Positions 28,076-35,946 of a stretch of DNA of 52,581 nucleotides are shown piece after piece. The notes under the pieces are model-generated. The model had not been told where the DNA came from. It made no database searches and worked only from the letters and a program-made list of their open reading frames with translations. The position numbers and the translations under genes are program-made. Origin of the DNA: Lentisphaeria bacterium (GTDB lineage Bacteria > Verrucomicrobiota > Lentisphaeria > Victivallales > Victivallaceae); NCBI GenBank assembly GCA_017502435.1, contig JAFVUZ010000242.1, forward strand, positions 1 through 52,581. The letters are read 5' to 3'. The number at the start of each line of letters is the position of its first letter. Positions within the stretch are counted from its first letter, which is position 1.

Positions 28076-29389
28076 ATGAAACTTTTTAATTGGTACACAC
28101 GTATTCCTTTGATTTGGCGTAATTTGGGAGCATTTGTTCTTGGTTGTGCTTTCGGTATTTTGCTTTATAAACTCGGCGGTATCTACGGCAAAGAGTTTAT
28201 GGGCAAGGCATTGACGATTCTTTCGCCGTTCGGCTCAGTGCTGGTGAATATGCTCAAGATGATTGTTATTCCGATCATTTTTTTCTCATTGATACAAGGG
28301 GCGGCGAGTCTGCCGGTCAAAACTTTCGGAAAAATGGGACTTGGCGTTTGCGGATGGTATTTTTTTACTTCACTTTTTGCTGCAGTTTTCGGATGTTTTA
28401 TTGCGGTTCTTTTCAATCCTGAACTTGCGGCGGCAAGTGAACTTGCCGGACATTTGTCTTCACAGGTTGAAGTAATGAAAGCCAATAATCCGGGTGTCGG
28501 AAATGCGTTTTTGAATATGTTTCTCGGTCTTTTTGCCAATCCTTTCAAGGCATTGGCGGACGGAAATTTTCTTCCGGTAATTGTTTTTGCCATTATGTTC
28601 GGGCTTGCCGCCAGGGTAGTAATGGATACTGCGGAGAATGAACGTACCAGAAATATTATCAGCAATATGCTGGATGTGATTGAAGCTGTTCAGCTGGCAG
28701 TTTTCAAAATGATTGACTGGATCATGGCATATTTTCCTATCGGTGTTTTTGCTTTGACCGCCTGCAATTTTGCGGCATACGGGGTGGCGTTGTTTCAGTC
28801 ATATTTTCAGGTTGCATTGTGTGTGATATGCGGAATTTTGCTGATGCTGCTGGTCTGTTACCCGGCAATAGTTGCAGTGATTTGCCGCTGCAATCCTTAT
28901 CCGGTGATGTGGAAACTCCGCGAACCGGTTCTGACTGCATTTGTCACCCGTTCAAGTGCTGCAGCTCTGCCGGTTTCGTTGAAAACAGCAGCCAATAAAC
29001 TTAAAGTTAAAGGCGAACTTGCCAACTTTACTCTGTCACTCGGAGCCACAATTAATATGGACGGAGTCTGCATACATCTTCCGGTTTTTGCGGTGCTGGC
29101 TGCCAATCTTTTCGGATTTGAACTTACAATGACTCAAATGCTGTTGATCGTTGTCAGTGTCGTATTTGCTTCAATAGGAACCGGCGGAGTGCCGGGCGGA
29201 AGTATTTTTCTGCTTTTTATGGTGCTTGATTCGCTGCATTTGACTCCGGCTCAAACTTCGACAATTATTGCTCTTGCTCTCGGAATCAATCCGCTGCTGG
29301 ATATGTTTGAAACCGCCTGCAATGTTGCCGGAGATAACATCGGTACGTTTGTTGTCGGCAAAAAACTTGATATGATAGAAAAAGATTGA
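28076..29389 (+). CDS. Dicarboxylate/amino acid:cation symporter (DAACS family)
   Basis: The start at 28076 (MKLFNWYTRI) is preferred because AGGA lies 7 bases upstream. An ATG at 28061 has no such site. The 437-residue inner-membrane protein has the hydrophobic profile of the GltP/GltPh family. Signatures are a serine-rich hairpin tip (TRSSAAALPVS, near residue 288), the GATINMDG motif of TM7 (near 325), the second hairpin GTGGVPGGS (near 368), and NPLLDMFETACNVAGDN in TM8. NMDG is the sodium-site motif, so Na+-coupled uptake of glutamate, aspartate or C4-dicarboxylates is likely. The Arg in TM8 often found in dicarboxylate/glutamate members appears as Glu-Thr here, so specificity may differ. 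It stands alone between terminators. Confidence 0.9.
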   Translation: MKLFNWYTRIPLIWRNLGAFVLGCAFGILLYKLGGIYGKEFMGKALTILSPFGSVLVNMLKMIVIPIIFFSLIQGAASLPVKTFGKMGLGVCGWYFFTSLFAAVFGCFIAVLFNPELAAASELAGHLSSQVEVMKANNPGVGNAFLNMFLGLFANPFKALADGNFLPVIVFAIMFGLAARVVMDTAENERTRNIISNMLDVIEAVQLAVFKMIDWIMAYFPIGVFALTACNFAAYGVALFQSYFQVALCVICGILLMLLVCYPAIVAVICRCNPYPVMWKLREPVLTAFVTRSSAAALPVSLKTAANKLKVKGELANFTLSLGATINMDGVCIHLPVFAVLAANLFGFELTMTQMLLIVVSVVFASIGTGGVPGGSIFLLFMVLDSLHLTPAQTSTIIALALGINPLLDMFETACNVAGDNIGTFVVGKKLDMIEKD

Positions 29390-29417
29390 TCGACAACCGG
29401 ATTTTATAATAAAAAAA

Positions 29418-29448
29418 CGGGCGGCAAACTTAATTGTTTTGCCGCCCG
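29418..29448. terminator. Bidirectional terminator between symporter and oxidoreductase genes
   Basis: CGGGCGGCAAA pairs with TTTGCCGCCCG. On the minus strand it is followed by seven T residues; on the plus strand a weaker T-rich stretch follows. It separates the convergent genes ending at 29389 and 29466. Confidence 0.85.
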
Positions 29449-29465
29449 CAATGTTTTTAAACGGA

Positions 29466-30533
29466 TTATTTGACAGCGATGAATTTGCCGCCGTTCTGAG
29501 CGGATTCATGACTTGCTGCACAAAGTTTGAGGTTATGCACTCCGTCTTCGGCATTCATGTAGTTGCCGGAGAGAACGGATTTTGCATGATTTTCGATCAA
29601 ACTCTGATAGATATTGGCGTATTCGGTAACTTTGACAGTTTCGACTTCGCCGAGAGTATCTTTTTCCAGACGGATTTTGATGGGTTCGCCGGGATGCCCG
29701 GAGAGCTGGAACATTGCACCGTAACTGCGGAGAGTTGATTCTGCACCGTAAATCTCATAACCGAGATTGGTCAGAGTACCGCTCAAACCGCCGCGTAGTT
29801 CGGAAAATGCTGCTTTGACAGAACCGACCATGCCGGATGCCATTTTGAATTTGATATAGGCACCGTCTTCTGCTTTGATATTCAGAAGTTTGGGCAGGTA
29901 AACAGCACCGACTTCAACGATTTTGTCATTGAAAATATATTCAGCAACATAGAAACAGTGGCTGGCGACGTCGCCGATGGGGCCGCCCATTTCATCAATA
30001 TTATTGCAACGCCAGGTTTTTGCTTCATCTTCAGAGAAACCGTAAGCAAATTCCATGTGGAAGCAGCTGTCGTTGACTGCACCGAGTTCACCTTTGGCAA
30101 CGATGTCTTTTGCCTTGATTGTCCATGCGTTGTAAACCATCATGTGGTCAACGGTAAGTGAAACATTGTTTGCTTTTGCACAATCAACCATTGCCTGTGC
30201 ATCGGCGACAGAAGTTGCGACCGGTTTTTCAACAATAACGTGTTTTTTTGCATTCATGGATTGAATGGCAAGTTTTGCATGAGTCAGATTGTTGGTGGCG
30301 ATATAAACTGCATCAACATCTTTGTCGGCGAGCAATTCTTCAACGGAATTATACCATTTCAAACCCAATGCCTCTGCAGCATCTTTGCGTGCGGGATTCA
30401 AATCGAATGCACCGATAAGTTCTGCATATTCCAACGGTTGGAAACGGCTCTTGTCGCAGGCATAACCTTCTTTGGCAACACGGTTTTCGGCAATGCCGCC
30501 GAATCCAATCAAAGCGTATTTAACTTTAGCCAT
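29466..30533 (-). CDS. Gfo/Idh/MocA family oxidoreductase
   Basis: The 355-residue product has the family's Rossmann N-terminus (ALIGFGGIAEN, residues 7-17), the conserved VEKPVATSVADA segment near residue 97 (Lys of EKP lies in the active site), and a C-terminal alpha/beta dimerisation and substrate domain with the GGPIGDVASHCFY helix carrying the catalytic Asp and His. These cytosolic NAD(P)-dependent enzymes oxidise or reduce sugars, inositols or their nucleotide derivatives. The gene upstream on the same strand encodes a DegT-type aminotransferase. That pairing is typical of 3-keto-sugar oxidation followed by transamination, so an amino-sugar or aminocyclitol route is plausible (inference). 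A 52-bp palindrome lies just upstream of its AAAAGGA ribosome-binding site. Confidence 0.9.
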   Translation of the reverse strand: MAKVKYALIGFGGIAENRVAKEGYACDKSRFQPLEYAELIGAFDLNPARKDAAEALGLKWYNSVEELLADKDVDAVYIATNNLTHAKLAIQSMNAKKHVIVEKPVATSVADAQAMVDCAKANNVSLTVDHMMVYNAWTIKAKDIVAKGELGAVNDSCFHMEFAYGFSEDEAKTWRCNNIDEMGGPIGDVASHCFYVAEYIFNDKIVEVGAVYLPKLLNIKAEDGAYIKFKMASGMVGSVKAAFSELRGGLSGTLTNLGYEIYGAESTLRSYGAMFQLSGHPGEPIKIRLEKDTLGEVETVKVTEYANIYQSLIENHAKSVLSGNYMNAEDGVHNLKLCAASHESAQNGGKFIAVK

Positions 30534-30563
30534 AATAATTTTCCTTTTTGTATGCTAAGTGAT

Positions 30564-30615
30564 TGCAGGAGGGAAAGAAAACTTTTTTGCAAAAAAGTTT
30601 TCTTTCCCTCCTGCA
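30564..30615. repeat. Perfect 52-bp palindrome
   Basis: The sequence from TGCAGGAGGG to CCCTCCTGCA is exactly its own reverse complement, with a 26-bp arm and no spacer, and an A/T-rich centre (ACTTTTTTGCAAAAAAGT). It is the left hairpin of the composite repeat 30564-30852 and lies 31 bases upstream of the oxidoreductase start on the minus strand. Confidence 0.9.
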
Positions 30616-30852
30616 CCTCCCTATCTTTCAAAAAACTCTTGTCAAAATACGCTTTTTGATTTTGCTTCGCAAACTTTTCAAAGCGTATTTTAATGATTTT
30701 TTTCATTTCAACGCATCCCGTTTACAAATTTTTGAGTGACGCTTTCGGATTTTTGCGGATGCAAAAAAACGAAAGCGAACCCAAAAGTTTTTGTAAAGGG
30801 ATGGGTTCGGGAAGGGAAGAAACTTTTTTCAAAAAGTTTTTCCCTTCCCGAA
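30564..30852. repeat. Composite inverted hairpin repeat between aminotransferase and oxidoreductase genes
   Basis: Two related units of roughly 110 bases face each other. Each has an outer G/C-capped, A/T-centred hairpin (30564-30615 and 30806-30852, the latter with one bulged base). Inwards of each hairpin comes a C-rich stretch, then CCCTATCTTTC or CATCCCTTT, then AAAAAACT-x-TTG, then a T-rich run and TTTGC-x-TC-x-GCAAA. The same design fills the dnaK-groES gap at 21689-21925. It covers almost the whole 334-base gap and leaves no room for a gene. Confidence 0.7.
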
Positions 30853-30867
30853 AAAGAAGTCTTCAAA

Positions 30868-32136
30868 TTACTTCATGTAGGCAGCGGCGACTTTCTTGAA
30901 AGCGTCGATCATAGCCTGAGTGTGTTCTTCGGTATAGACGGGGTGGGTGAAGAAGCTGATAGTGCGGTCTGTCATCCAGTTTGCCATCTTGCAGTTGAAC
31001 TTGGAGTAATCGATGTCGCGAGCTTTGGGATCGTTGAAGGGATACTTGGCAGTACCGAAACCGTTCTTGTCGACATAGGCCTGTTCTTTGTACATTTCGG
31101 GCCAGAGAACGCTGTAGACGGGGACGCCTTCAGCTGCGATAGCGGCGATAAACTGTTTTGTGTCGATACCGTCTTTGAGTTTTTCAGTATCGATGACGAA
31201 GGGAGCCCACCAGAAGGAGTTCTGACGTTCTTCAGTGTCAACGGGGCAGTATTTGATCAACGGATGATCTTTGAGCTGAGCGATGAGCATTTTGCCGTTG
31301 CGGATACGGTTGGGGAGGTTCCAGCTTTCGAAGCGTTCGAGTTCGCAGAGACCGATCTGGCTCTGGATTTCAGTCATACGGAAGTTGAAACCGACGCGGC
31401 GATGGATGTAAAGCTGTTTGCCTTCCATTTCGAGAAGGTTGAGTTTAGCTTTGACGTCATAACCGTGGTCGCGGAAAGAACGGCATTCCCAGGCGAGATC
31501 ATCATCATTGGTGACGACCATACCGCCTTCACCGCCGGTGGTGAAGTGTTTGGACTGGCAGAAGCTGAAGCAGCCGACATTACCGATGGTACCGGCTTTT
31601 TTGCCTTTGTAAACACCGCCGAAGCACTGAGCACAGTCTTCAACAACATAGAGGTTGTGTTTTTTGGCGATTTCCATGATGGGATCCATATCGGCGACCA
31701 TACCGTAGAGGTGGACGACGACGATGGCTTTGGTACGTTCAGTGATGGCTGCTTCGATTTTGGTCGGGTCGATCAGGTGGTCGGTTGCGACGTCAACGAA
31801 GACGGGGAGTGCACCGGCTTGAAGAGCACAGAAGCTGGAAGCGATAAAGCTGTAAGAAGTACAGATGACTTCGTCGCCGGGGCCGACGCCGAGAGAAGCG
31901 AGAGCGGTGTGCAGTGCACAGGTACCGTTAGCAACGCTGATAGCGTTGTTGACGCCGAGCCATTCAGCCCATTTCTTTTCAAATTCCATACCGATTTTGC
32001 CGGTCCAGTAGTTGACTTTGCCGGATTTGAGGATGTCGGTAACTTTGTCATAGACGTTTTCGTTGAAGGTGGGCCAACCGGGGAAAGCACCTTCCCAAAC
32101 TTTTTTTCCGCCGTTGATAGCGAGTTCTTCTGCCAT
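30868..32136 (-). CDS. DegT/DnrJ/EryC1/StrS family aminotransferase
   Basis: The 422-residue product is a PLP-dependent sugar aminotransferase. Visible features are WTGKIGMEFEKKWAEWLGV (typical N-terminal region), the cofactor-phosphate segment NGTCALHTAL near residue 70, the VVEDCAQCFGG motif near 168 (Asp contacts the PLP pyridine nitrogen), and the Schiff-base lysine in QSKHFTTGGEGG (Lys196). Family members convert keto-sugars or cyclitols to amino derivatives in nucleotide-sugar, antibiotic or surface-glycan pathways. A strong GGAGG ribosome-binding site and a consensus promoter lie upstream. It probably works with the Gfo/Idh/MocA oxidoreductase encoded downstream, although a hairpin-rich repeat separates the two. 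Confidence 0.92.
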   Translation of the reverse strand: MAEELAINGGKKVWEGAFPGWPTFNENVYDKVTDILKSGKVNYWTGKIGMEFEKKWAEWLGVNNAISVANGTCALHTALASLGVGPGDEVICTSYSFIASSFCALQAGALPVFVDVATDHLIDPTKIEAAITERTKAIVVVHLYGMVADMDPIMEIAKKHNLYVVEDCAQCFGGVYKGKKAGTIGNVGCFSFCQSKHFTTGGEGGMVVTNDDDLAWECRSFRDHGYDVKAKLNLLEMEGKQLYIHRRVGFNFRMTEIQSQIGLCELERFESWNLPNRIRNGKMLIAQLKDHPLIKYCPVDTEERQNSFWWAPFVIDTEKLKDGIDTKQFIAAIAAEGVPVYSVLWPEMYKEQAYVDKNGFGTAKYPFNDPKARDIDYSKFNCKMANWMTDRTISFFTHPVYTEEHTQAMIDAFKKVAAAYMK

Positions 32137-32193
32137 GGGGAACCTCCTTTGTGTTTGTTAAAAATTCCAATGGAACAGAGTTGTTACAAGTAT

Positions 32194-32222
32194 ATTATAG
32201 TGTACAAATGCGGATAAAGCAA
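32194..32222 (-). promoter_or_regulatory. Sigma-70 promoter of the aminotransferase gene
   Basis: On the minus strand TTGCTT (32222-32217) and a perfect TATAAT (32199-32194) are separated by 17 bases. The remaining leader is about 55 bases, A/C-rich, and ends in AAAGGAGG. Confidence 0.7.
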
Positions 32223-32350
32223 CAAAAAAAGATTGGAATTTTATGCTAAAAAAATGTAAAATCTTACTATCGCTTGAAAAATAGAAAGATTTTATTTGGC
32301 AATGCCGGAAATACAAACAGATTGGAGAATAGAATTTTTAAAGATAAGGA

Positions 32351-32381
32351 TACCGTTTGATTTCGGGAAACCGCAACGGTA
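32351..32381. other. Weak inverted repeat downstream of the permease gene
   Basis: TACCGTT (32351-32357) and AACGGTA (32375-32381) flank a 17-base loop, 50 bases past the permease stop on the minus strand. It might end the secretin-ABC operon, but there is no T-run. The rest of the gap 32223-32430 shows no convincing gene or motif. Confidence 0.25.
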
Positions 32382-32430
32382 TGATTGCTGTGTAAATTCT
32401 GAATTGAAAAGGGGAATCAGCCTCAGAAAT

Positions 32431-33702
32431 TTATTCTGCACGGAGAACTTTGATCGGGTTCTGCTGGGCAGCCTGATAGGCAGGATAAGTTCCGAAAATA
32501 ATACCGACCAGACAGGAAATAATAAGTGAAGCAAGAATGCTCCAGACTGAATAAACCGTCGGCATCCCGCTGTAATGTGTAATTATTTTTGCAATGCCTA
32601 CACCGGTCAGAATACCCATTACGCCGCCGCAGGTGGTCAGAAAGACAGTTTCAAGCAGGAACTGCATGATAATATCTGATTTTTGAGCACCGAGGGCACG
32701 GCGGGTACCGATTTCTTTGCGGCGTTCATAAACGCTGGCAAGCATGATGTTCATAATACCGATACCGCCGACGACCAGTGAGATACCGGCGATTGATGCC
32801 ATAACGATTGTGAAAATATTCTGAGTCTGTTCACGTTGTTTCAAGAGTTCAAACGGCACAACTACACCCCAGTCACGGGTTGAGCCGTGGGCTTTGTCAA
32901 AAAAGTTTTGAATACGTTTTGCAGTATTGTCGATATGAGTCAGATCTGCAACTTTGACAATCAGGAGGTCATAAACGACACGGATGATTTTGTGAGTATT
33001 TCCTTCACGGAAAAATGCGTAATCGTTATAATGTGAACGTGCGGTTGCCAGCGGAATGATGATCATATTGCTTTGGGTTCCGACTTCGGGATATTGAGTT
33101 CCGTAAGAGTTTTCGACGATGCCGATGATTTTGAAAACATCGCCTTCGATGCGGATATTTGAGCCGACTACATCCTGACTGCCGAGTTTGAAAAGCTGAC
33201 GCTTGACATTGGTTCCGATAACGCAGACGTTAAGTTTATTTTTGAAGTCCGAGGGGCTGAACCAGCGGCCGTCAATTATTTTTGCGGGTGTATCTTCGAG
33301 GAAGAATTTATCTGCACCTATAAGTTTGATATCGGTTCTTGCCAGACCTTTGAGAACTTTTTTTCTGGTGTTGAAAAGTCCTGTGATGCGTTCAACGTTA
33401 TCCATTTTGAGGACGTGCTGCACATCGACTTCGGTAATTCCGTAGCGTTCGATCACACTGGCATCGGAGTTGCCGTCGCTTTGCCCGTCGAGCGGTGGGC
33501 GTTGTGAAAAAACGATGATTTTGTCAATACCCATGGCTTCGATCTGGGCGAGGGCGGCACGTTTCGCACCTTCGGAAATTGCGAGCATGGCGATAACACT
33601 GCCGACGCCGAAAATAACGCCGAGCGAAGTCAGAAAAGATCTGAACTTGTGCATCAGCAAGTTGTGTATTGCAAGGGTGAGAATGTCTCTTGGCAGCATC
33701 AT
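32431..33702 (-). CDS. MacB-like ABC transporter permease (FtsX family)
   Basis: The 423-residue protein has the MacB/LolC-type plan: one transmembrane helix near residues 20-42, a large periplasmic domain of about 240 residues, and three helices in the last 130 residues starting at IVMASIAGISLVVGGIGIMNIMLASV. The motif YERRKEIGTRRALGA (coupling to the ATPase) and the ending AAQQNPIKVLRAE are classical for the family. Unlike E. coli MacB, the ATPase is a separate polypeptide encoded 7 bases upstream. It is the last gene of the four-gene operon. Such mechanotransmission permeases do not import; they move periplasmic substrates outward or extract lipoproteins. Confidence 0.93.
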   Translation of the reverse strand: MMLPRDILTLAIHNLLMHKFRSFLTSLGVIFGVGSVIAMLAISEGAKRAALAQIEAMGIDKIIVFSQRPPLDGQSDGNSDASVIERYGITEVDVQHVLKMDNVERITGLFNTRKKVLKGLARTDIKLIGADKFFLEDTPAKIIDGRWFSPSDFKNKLNVCVIGTNVKRQLFKLGSQDVVGSNIRIEGDVFKIIGIVENSYGTQYPEVGTQSNMIIIPLATARSHYNDYAFFREGNTHKIIRVVYDLLIVKVADLTHIDNTAKRIQNFFDKAHGSTRDWGVVVPFELLKQREQTQNIFTIVMASIAGISLVVGGIGIMNIMLASVYERRKEIGTRRALGAQKSDIIMQFLLETVFLTTCGGVMGILTGVGIAKIITHYSGMPTVYSVWSILASLIISCLVGIIFGTYPAYQAAQQNPIKVLRAE

Positions 33703-33709
33703 AATAAAG

Positions 33710-34414
33710 TTACTCCACGCTTTCTATTCTGCCGTCACGCAGACGGATTATTTTGTCATAATGAGGGGCAAGGGCGGGGTTGTGAGTTACCATAACGATC
33801 GTAACTCCCTGCCGGTGAAGTTCATGAAAAAGTTCCATGATTTCGTCGCTTGTTTTTTCGTCAAGGTTTCCTGTCGGTTCGTCGGCGAGGATAAAAGCCG
33901 GATTGTTGCTCAATGCACGGGCGATGGCGATACGCTGACATTCACCGCCGGAGAGCTGAGTTGGTTTATGTCCGAGGCGGTGGCCGAGTTTGACTCTTTT
34001 GGCAAGTTCCAGAGCTCTTGCCTGTCTGATTTTGCGTGGGACTCTGGCATAGAGCATTGGAACTTCGATATTCTGCTCAACAGTGAGATACGGAAAAAGG
34101 TTGAATGACTGGAAAATGAAGCCGATTTTTTTATTTCTGATGTCGGCAAGTTCATAGTCTGTCAGGGATTCAACGGGGATTCCTTCGAGCAAATATTGAC
34201 CGCTGGACGGAGTGTCAAGCAGACCGAGGATATTGAGCAGAGTGGATTTGCCGGAACCGCTTGTACCGATGAAGCCGACAAATTTTCCCCGTTCAACTGC
34301 TGCATCAATACCTTTCAAAACAGGAACTTTGAGTTCGCCGTTGACGTAAGTTTTGGTAATGTTGCGTAAGTCAACAATATTCTGAATTTGTGAATTTTCC
34401 TGCAGACTGCTCAT
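33710..34414 (-). CDS. ABC transporter ATP-binding protein (MacB/LolD-like)
   Basis: The 234-residue product has Walker A GTSGSGKST (residues 50-58), the signature LSGGECQRIAIARAL near 153 and Walker B FILADEPTGNLD near 172, all intact. Length and sequence are typical of the stand-alone ATPases that pair with FtsX-type permeases. The start codon overlaps the stop of the membrane-fusion gene by 4 bases and the stop lies 7 bases before the permease start, so translation is coupled. It should power the inner-membrane part of the secretin-associated exporter. Confidence 0.95.
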   Translation of the reverse strand: MSSLQENSQIQNIVDLRNITKTYVNGELKVPVLKGIDAAVERGKFVGFIGTSGSGKSTLLNILGLLDTPSSGQYLLEGIPVESLTDYELADIRNKKIGFIFQSFNLFPYLTVEQNIEVPMLYARVPRKIRQARALELAKRVKLGHRLGHKPTQLSGGECQRIAIARALSNNPAFILADEPTGNLDEKTSDEIMELFHELHRQGVTIVMVTHNPALAPHYDKIIRLRDGRIESVE

Positions 34415-35934
34415 TCCTTGTCCTGTTTTTTCTGGTAGGGACGATAGAGATAAACAATGTCGCCTTCTTCAATACCTTCGGTGATCTGCACGAAGTTGTC
34501 GTTGGATTCGCCGATTTTTACATCCTGTTCTTCAACGCCGGTCAGAGTATGTTTGTAAACATAGAAGCGGTCGTTGTCTTCAAAAACAGCCTCAACCGGA
34601 ACGAAAAGTGTTTTGGGAATGATTTTTGTAACGATATTCAGCTGAACACTCATGCCGTTGACCAGCAGGGGTGATTGTTTGTCAAACTGGATTTTTGATT
34701 TGTAGACTTTGGGAGAAGCACTGTCCCATGAAACCATGTTGACGGGGAGAGTTGCAATGCTGCTGATTTTGCCGGTGAATTTAGTTCCGACAAGTGAATC
34801 AGGAGAGATAACGGCAACGTCGCCGACATTGACTTTGGAACGGTATTCTTCGGGGAGGTCGAAGTCAACGATAAGGTTTGACATTTCAGGAATGGTGATA
34901 AGGACCTGACCTTTGCCGACATCCATACCGACTTTGACATCGAGGCGGCCCCAGCGGCGGTCGGGGTCGGAATAAATCACAACACCTTCGACAGGGGCTT
35001 TGATGACCATCATATCCATATATGAACGGTGACGGTCGAGCTGAGTCTGTACCATACGGATACGGCGGCGGTAATATTCGATAGAGCGCCTTTTCTGAAT
35101 GACTTTTGAATTGACGGAGATGCGTACTTTACGCAGATTCAACTGTGCCTGTTCAAGGTCATTGCGGAGACGTTTGATTTTTGTCGGGTGGTCATAACGA
35201 CGCCATGCACGGTAATCACCTTCAACGTTTTCGAGAGAAACGCTTTTGCTGTCAATGGTCTCCTGTTTTGACTCAAGTTCTTCGCGGCGTTTTTCGTCGG
35301 CTGATTTATTTTCCTCGTCGTTGCCGAGTTCTGAGTCGCGGAGTTCGGTATAATCTGATTCAGCTGTTTTGAGTGCGGATTCAGCGTTGGCGATATTGGT
35401 TTCGTGGGTATTGATGGTTCGGGCACGTTCAAAGCGGCGGTATTTACGCATGGCATCTTCGGCCTGCTGGAGTTTGTCTTCAGCGGACTGAATATCGGCA
35501 GCGTTTGTACTTTCGAGGATTTTGCCGTCTTCGATAGCGATATCGAGTTCTTTTTTGAGGTTGTCGAGGTCGATTTCGTAATCTTCGATTTTCTGTTTGA
35601 GTTCATCGGTTTCAAAACGCATCAACACGTCGCCTTTTTTGACCCAGGTATTTTCATCGACGACCCAGAGCAGTTTGGTTTTGAAGTTTGCCTGCAGGGC
35701 GAGTTTATGTTTGTGGCTGGCATTGACAGTACCGCCCTGAATGAGACCGATGGGAAGATCTTCGCGTTTGACTTTGAAAGTGCGGTCGGATTCTGCATCG
35801 GTTGCTTTTTTCTGCTGTTCAAGTTTTGCGTTTTTCTTGCGGACTTGGGAACGGTAAACGGTAAAACCGATACCGAGCACTGCGATCAGAACGATGATCC
35901 AGTATTTGAGATATGGTCTGGCAAATATTTTCAT
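34411..35934 (-). CDS. Periplasmic adaptor / membrane-fusion protein (HlyD/MacA family)
   Basis: The 507-residue protein has an N-terminal membrane anchor (residues about 10-27). A split lipoyl half-motif follows (LLWVVDENTWVKKGDVLMRFE, about 88-108). A very long charged coiled-coil hairpin runs from about 110 to 300, then the second lipoyl half (IKAPVEGVVIYS) and the beta-barrel and membrane-proximal domains (KVNVGDVAVISPD, LFVPVEAVF). The hairpin is longer than in MacA, which may reflect the different outer-membrane partner encoded next door. It presumably bridges the MacB-like permease and the secretin across the periplasm (inference). It starts 12 bases after the secretin stop and overlaps the ATPase gene. 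Confidence 0.9.
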   Translation of the reverse strand: MKIFARPYLKYWIIVLIAVLGIGFTVYRSQVRKKNAKLEQQKKATDAESDRTFKVKREDLPIGLIQGGTVNASHKHKLALQANFKTKLLWVVDENTWVKKGDVLMRFETDELKQKIEDYEIDLDNLKKELDIAIEDGKILESTNAADIQSAEDKLQQAEDAMRKYRRFERARTINTHETNIANAESALKTAESDYTELRDSELGNDEENKSADEKRREELESKQETIDSKSVSLENVEGDYRAWRRYDHPTKIKRLRNDLEQAQLNLRKVRISVNSKVIQKRRSIEYYRRRIRMVQTQLDRHRSYMDMMVIKAPVEGVVIYSDPDRRWGRLDVKVGMDVGKGQVLITIPEMSNLIVDFDLPEEYRSKVNVGDVAVISPDSLVGTKFTGKISSIATLPVNMVSWDSASPKVYKSKIQFDKQSPLLVNGMSVQLNIVTKIIPKTLFVPVEAVFEDNDRFYVYKHTLTGVEEQDVKIGESNDNFVQITEGIEEGDIVYLYRPYQKKQDKE

Positions 35935-35946
35935 AATGCCTCCGGA

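Noticed and set aside
32292..32534. Open frames on both strands overlapping the end of the permease gene
   Set aside because: They run into the well-supported permease gene, lack ribosome-binding sites and match no family I recognise.
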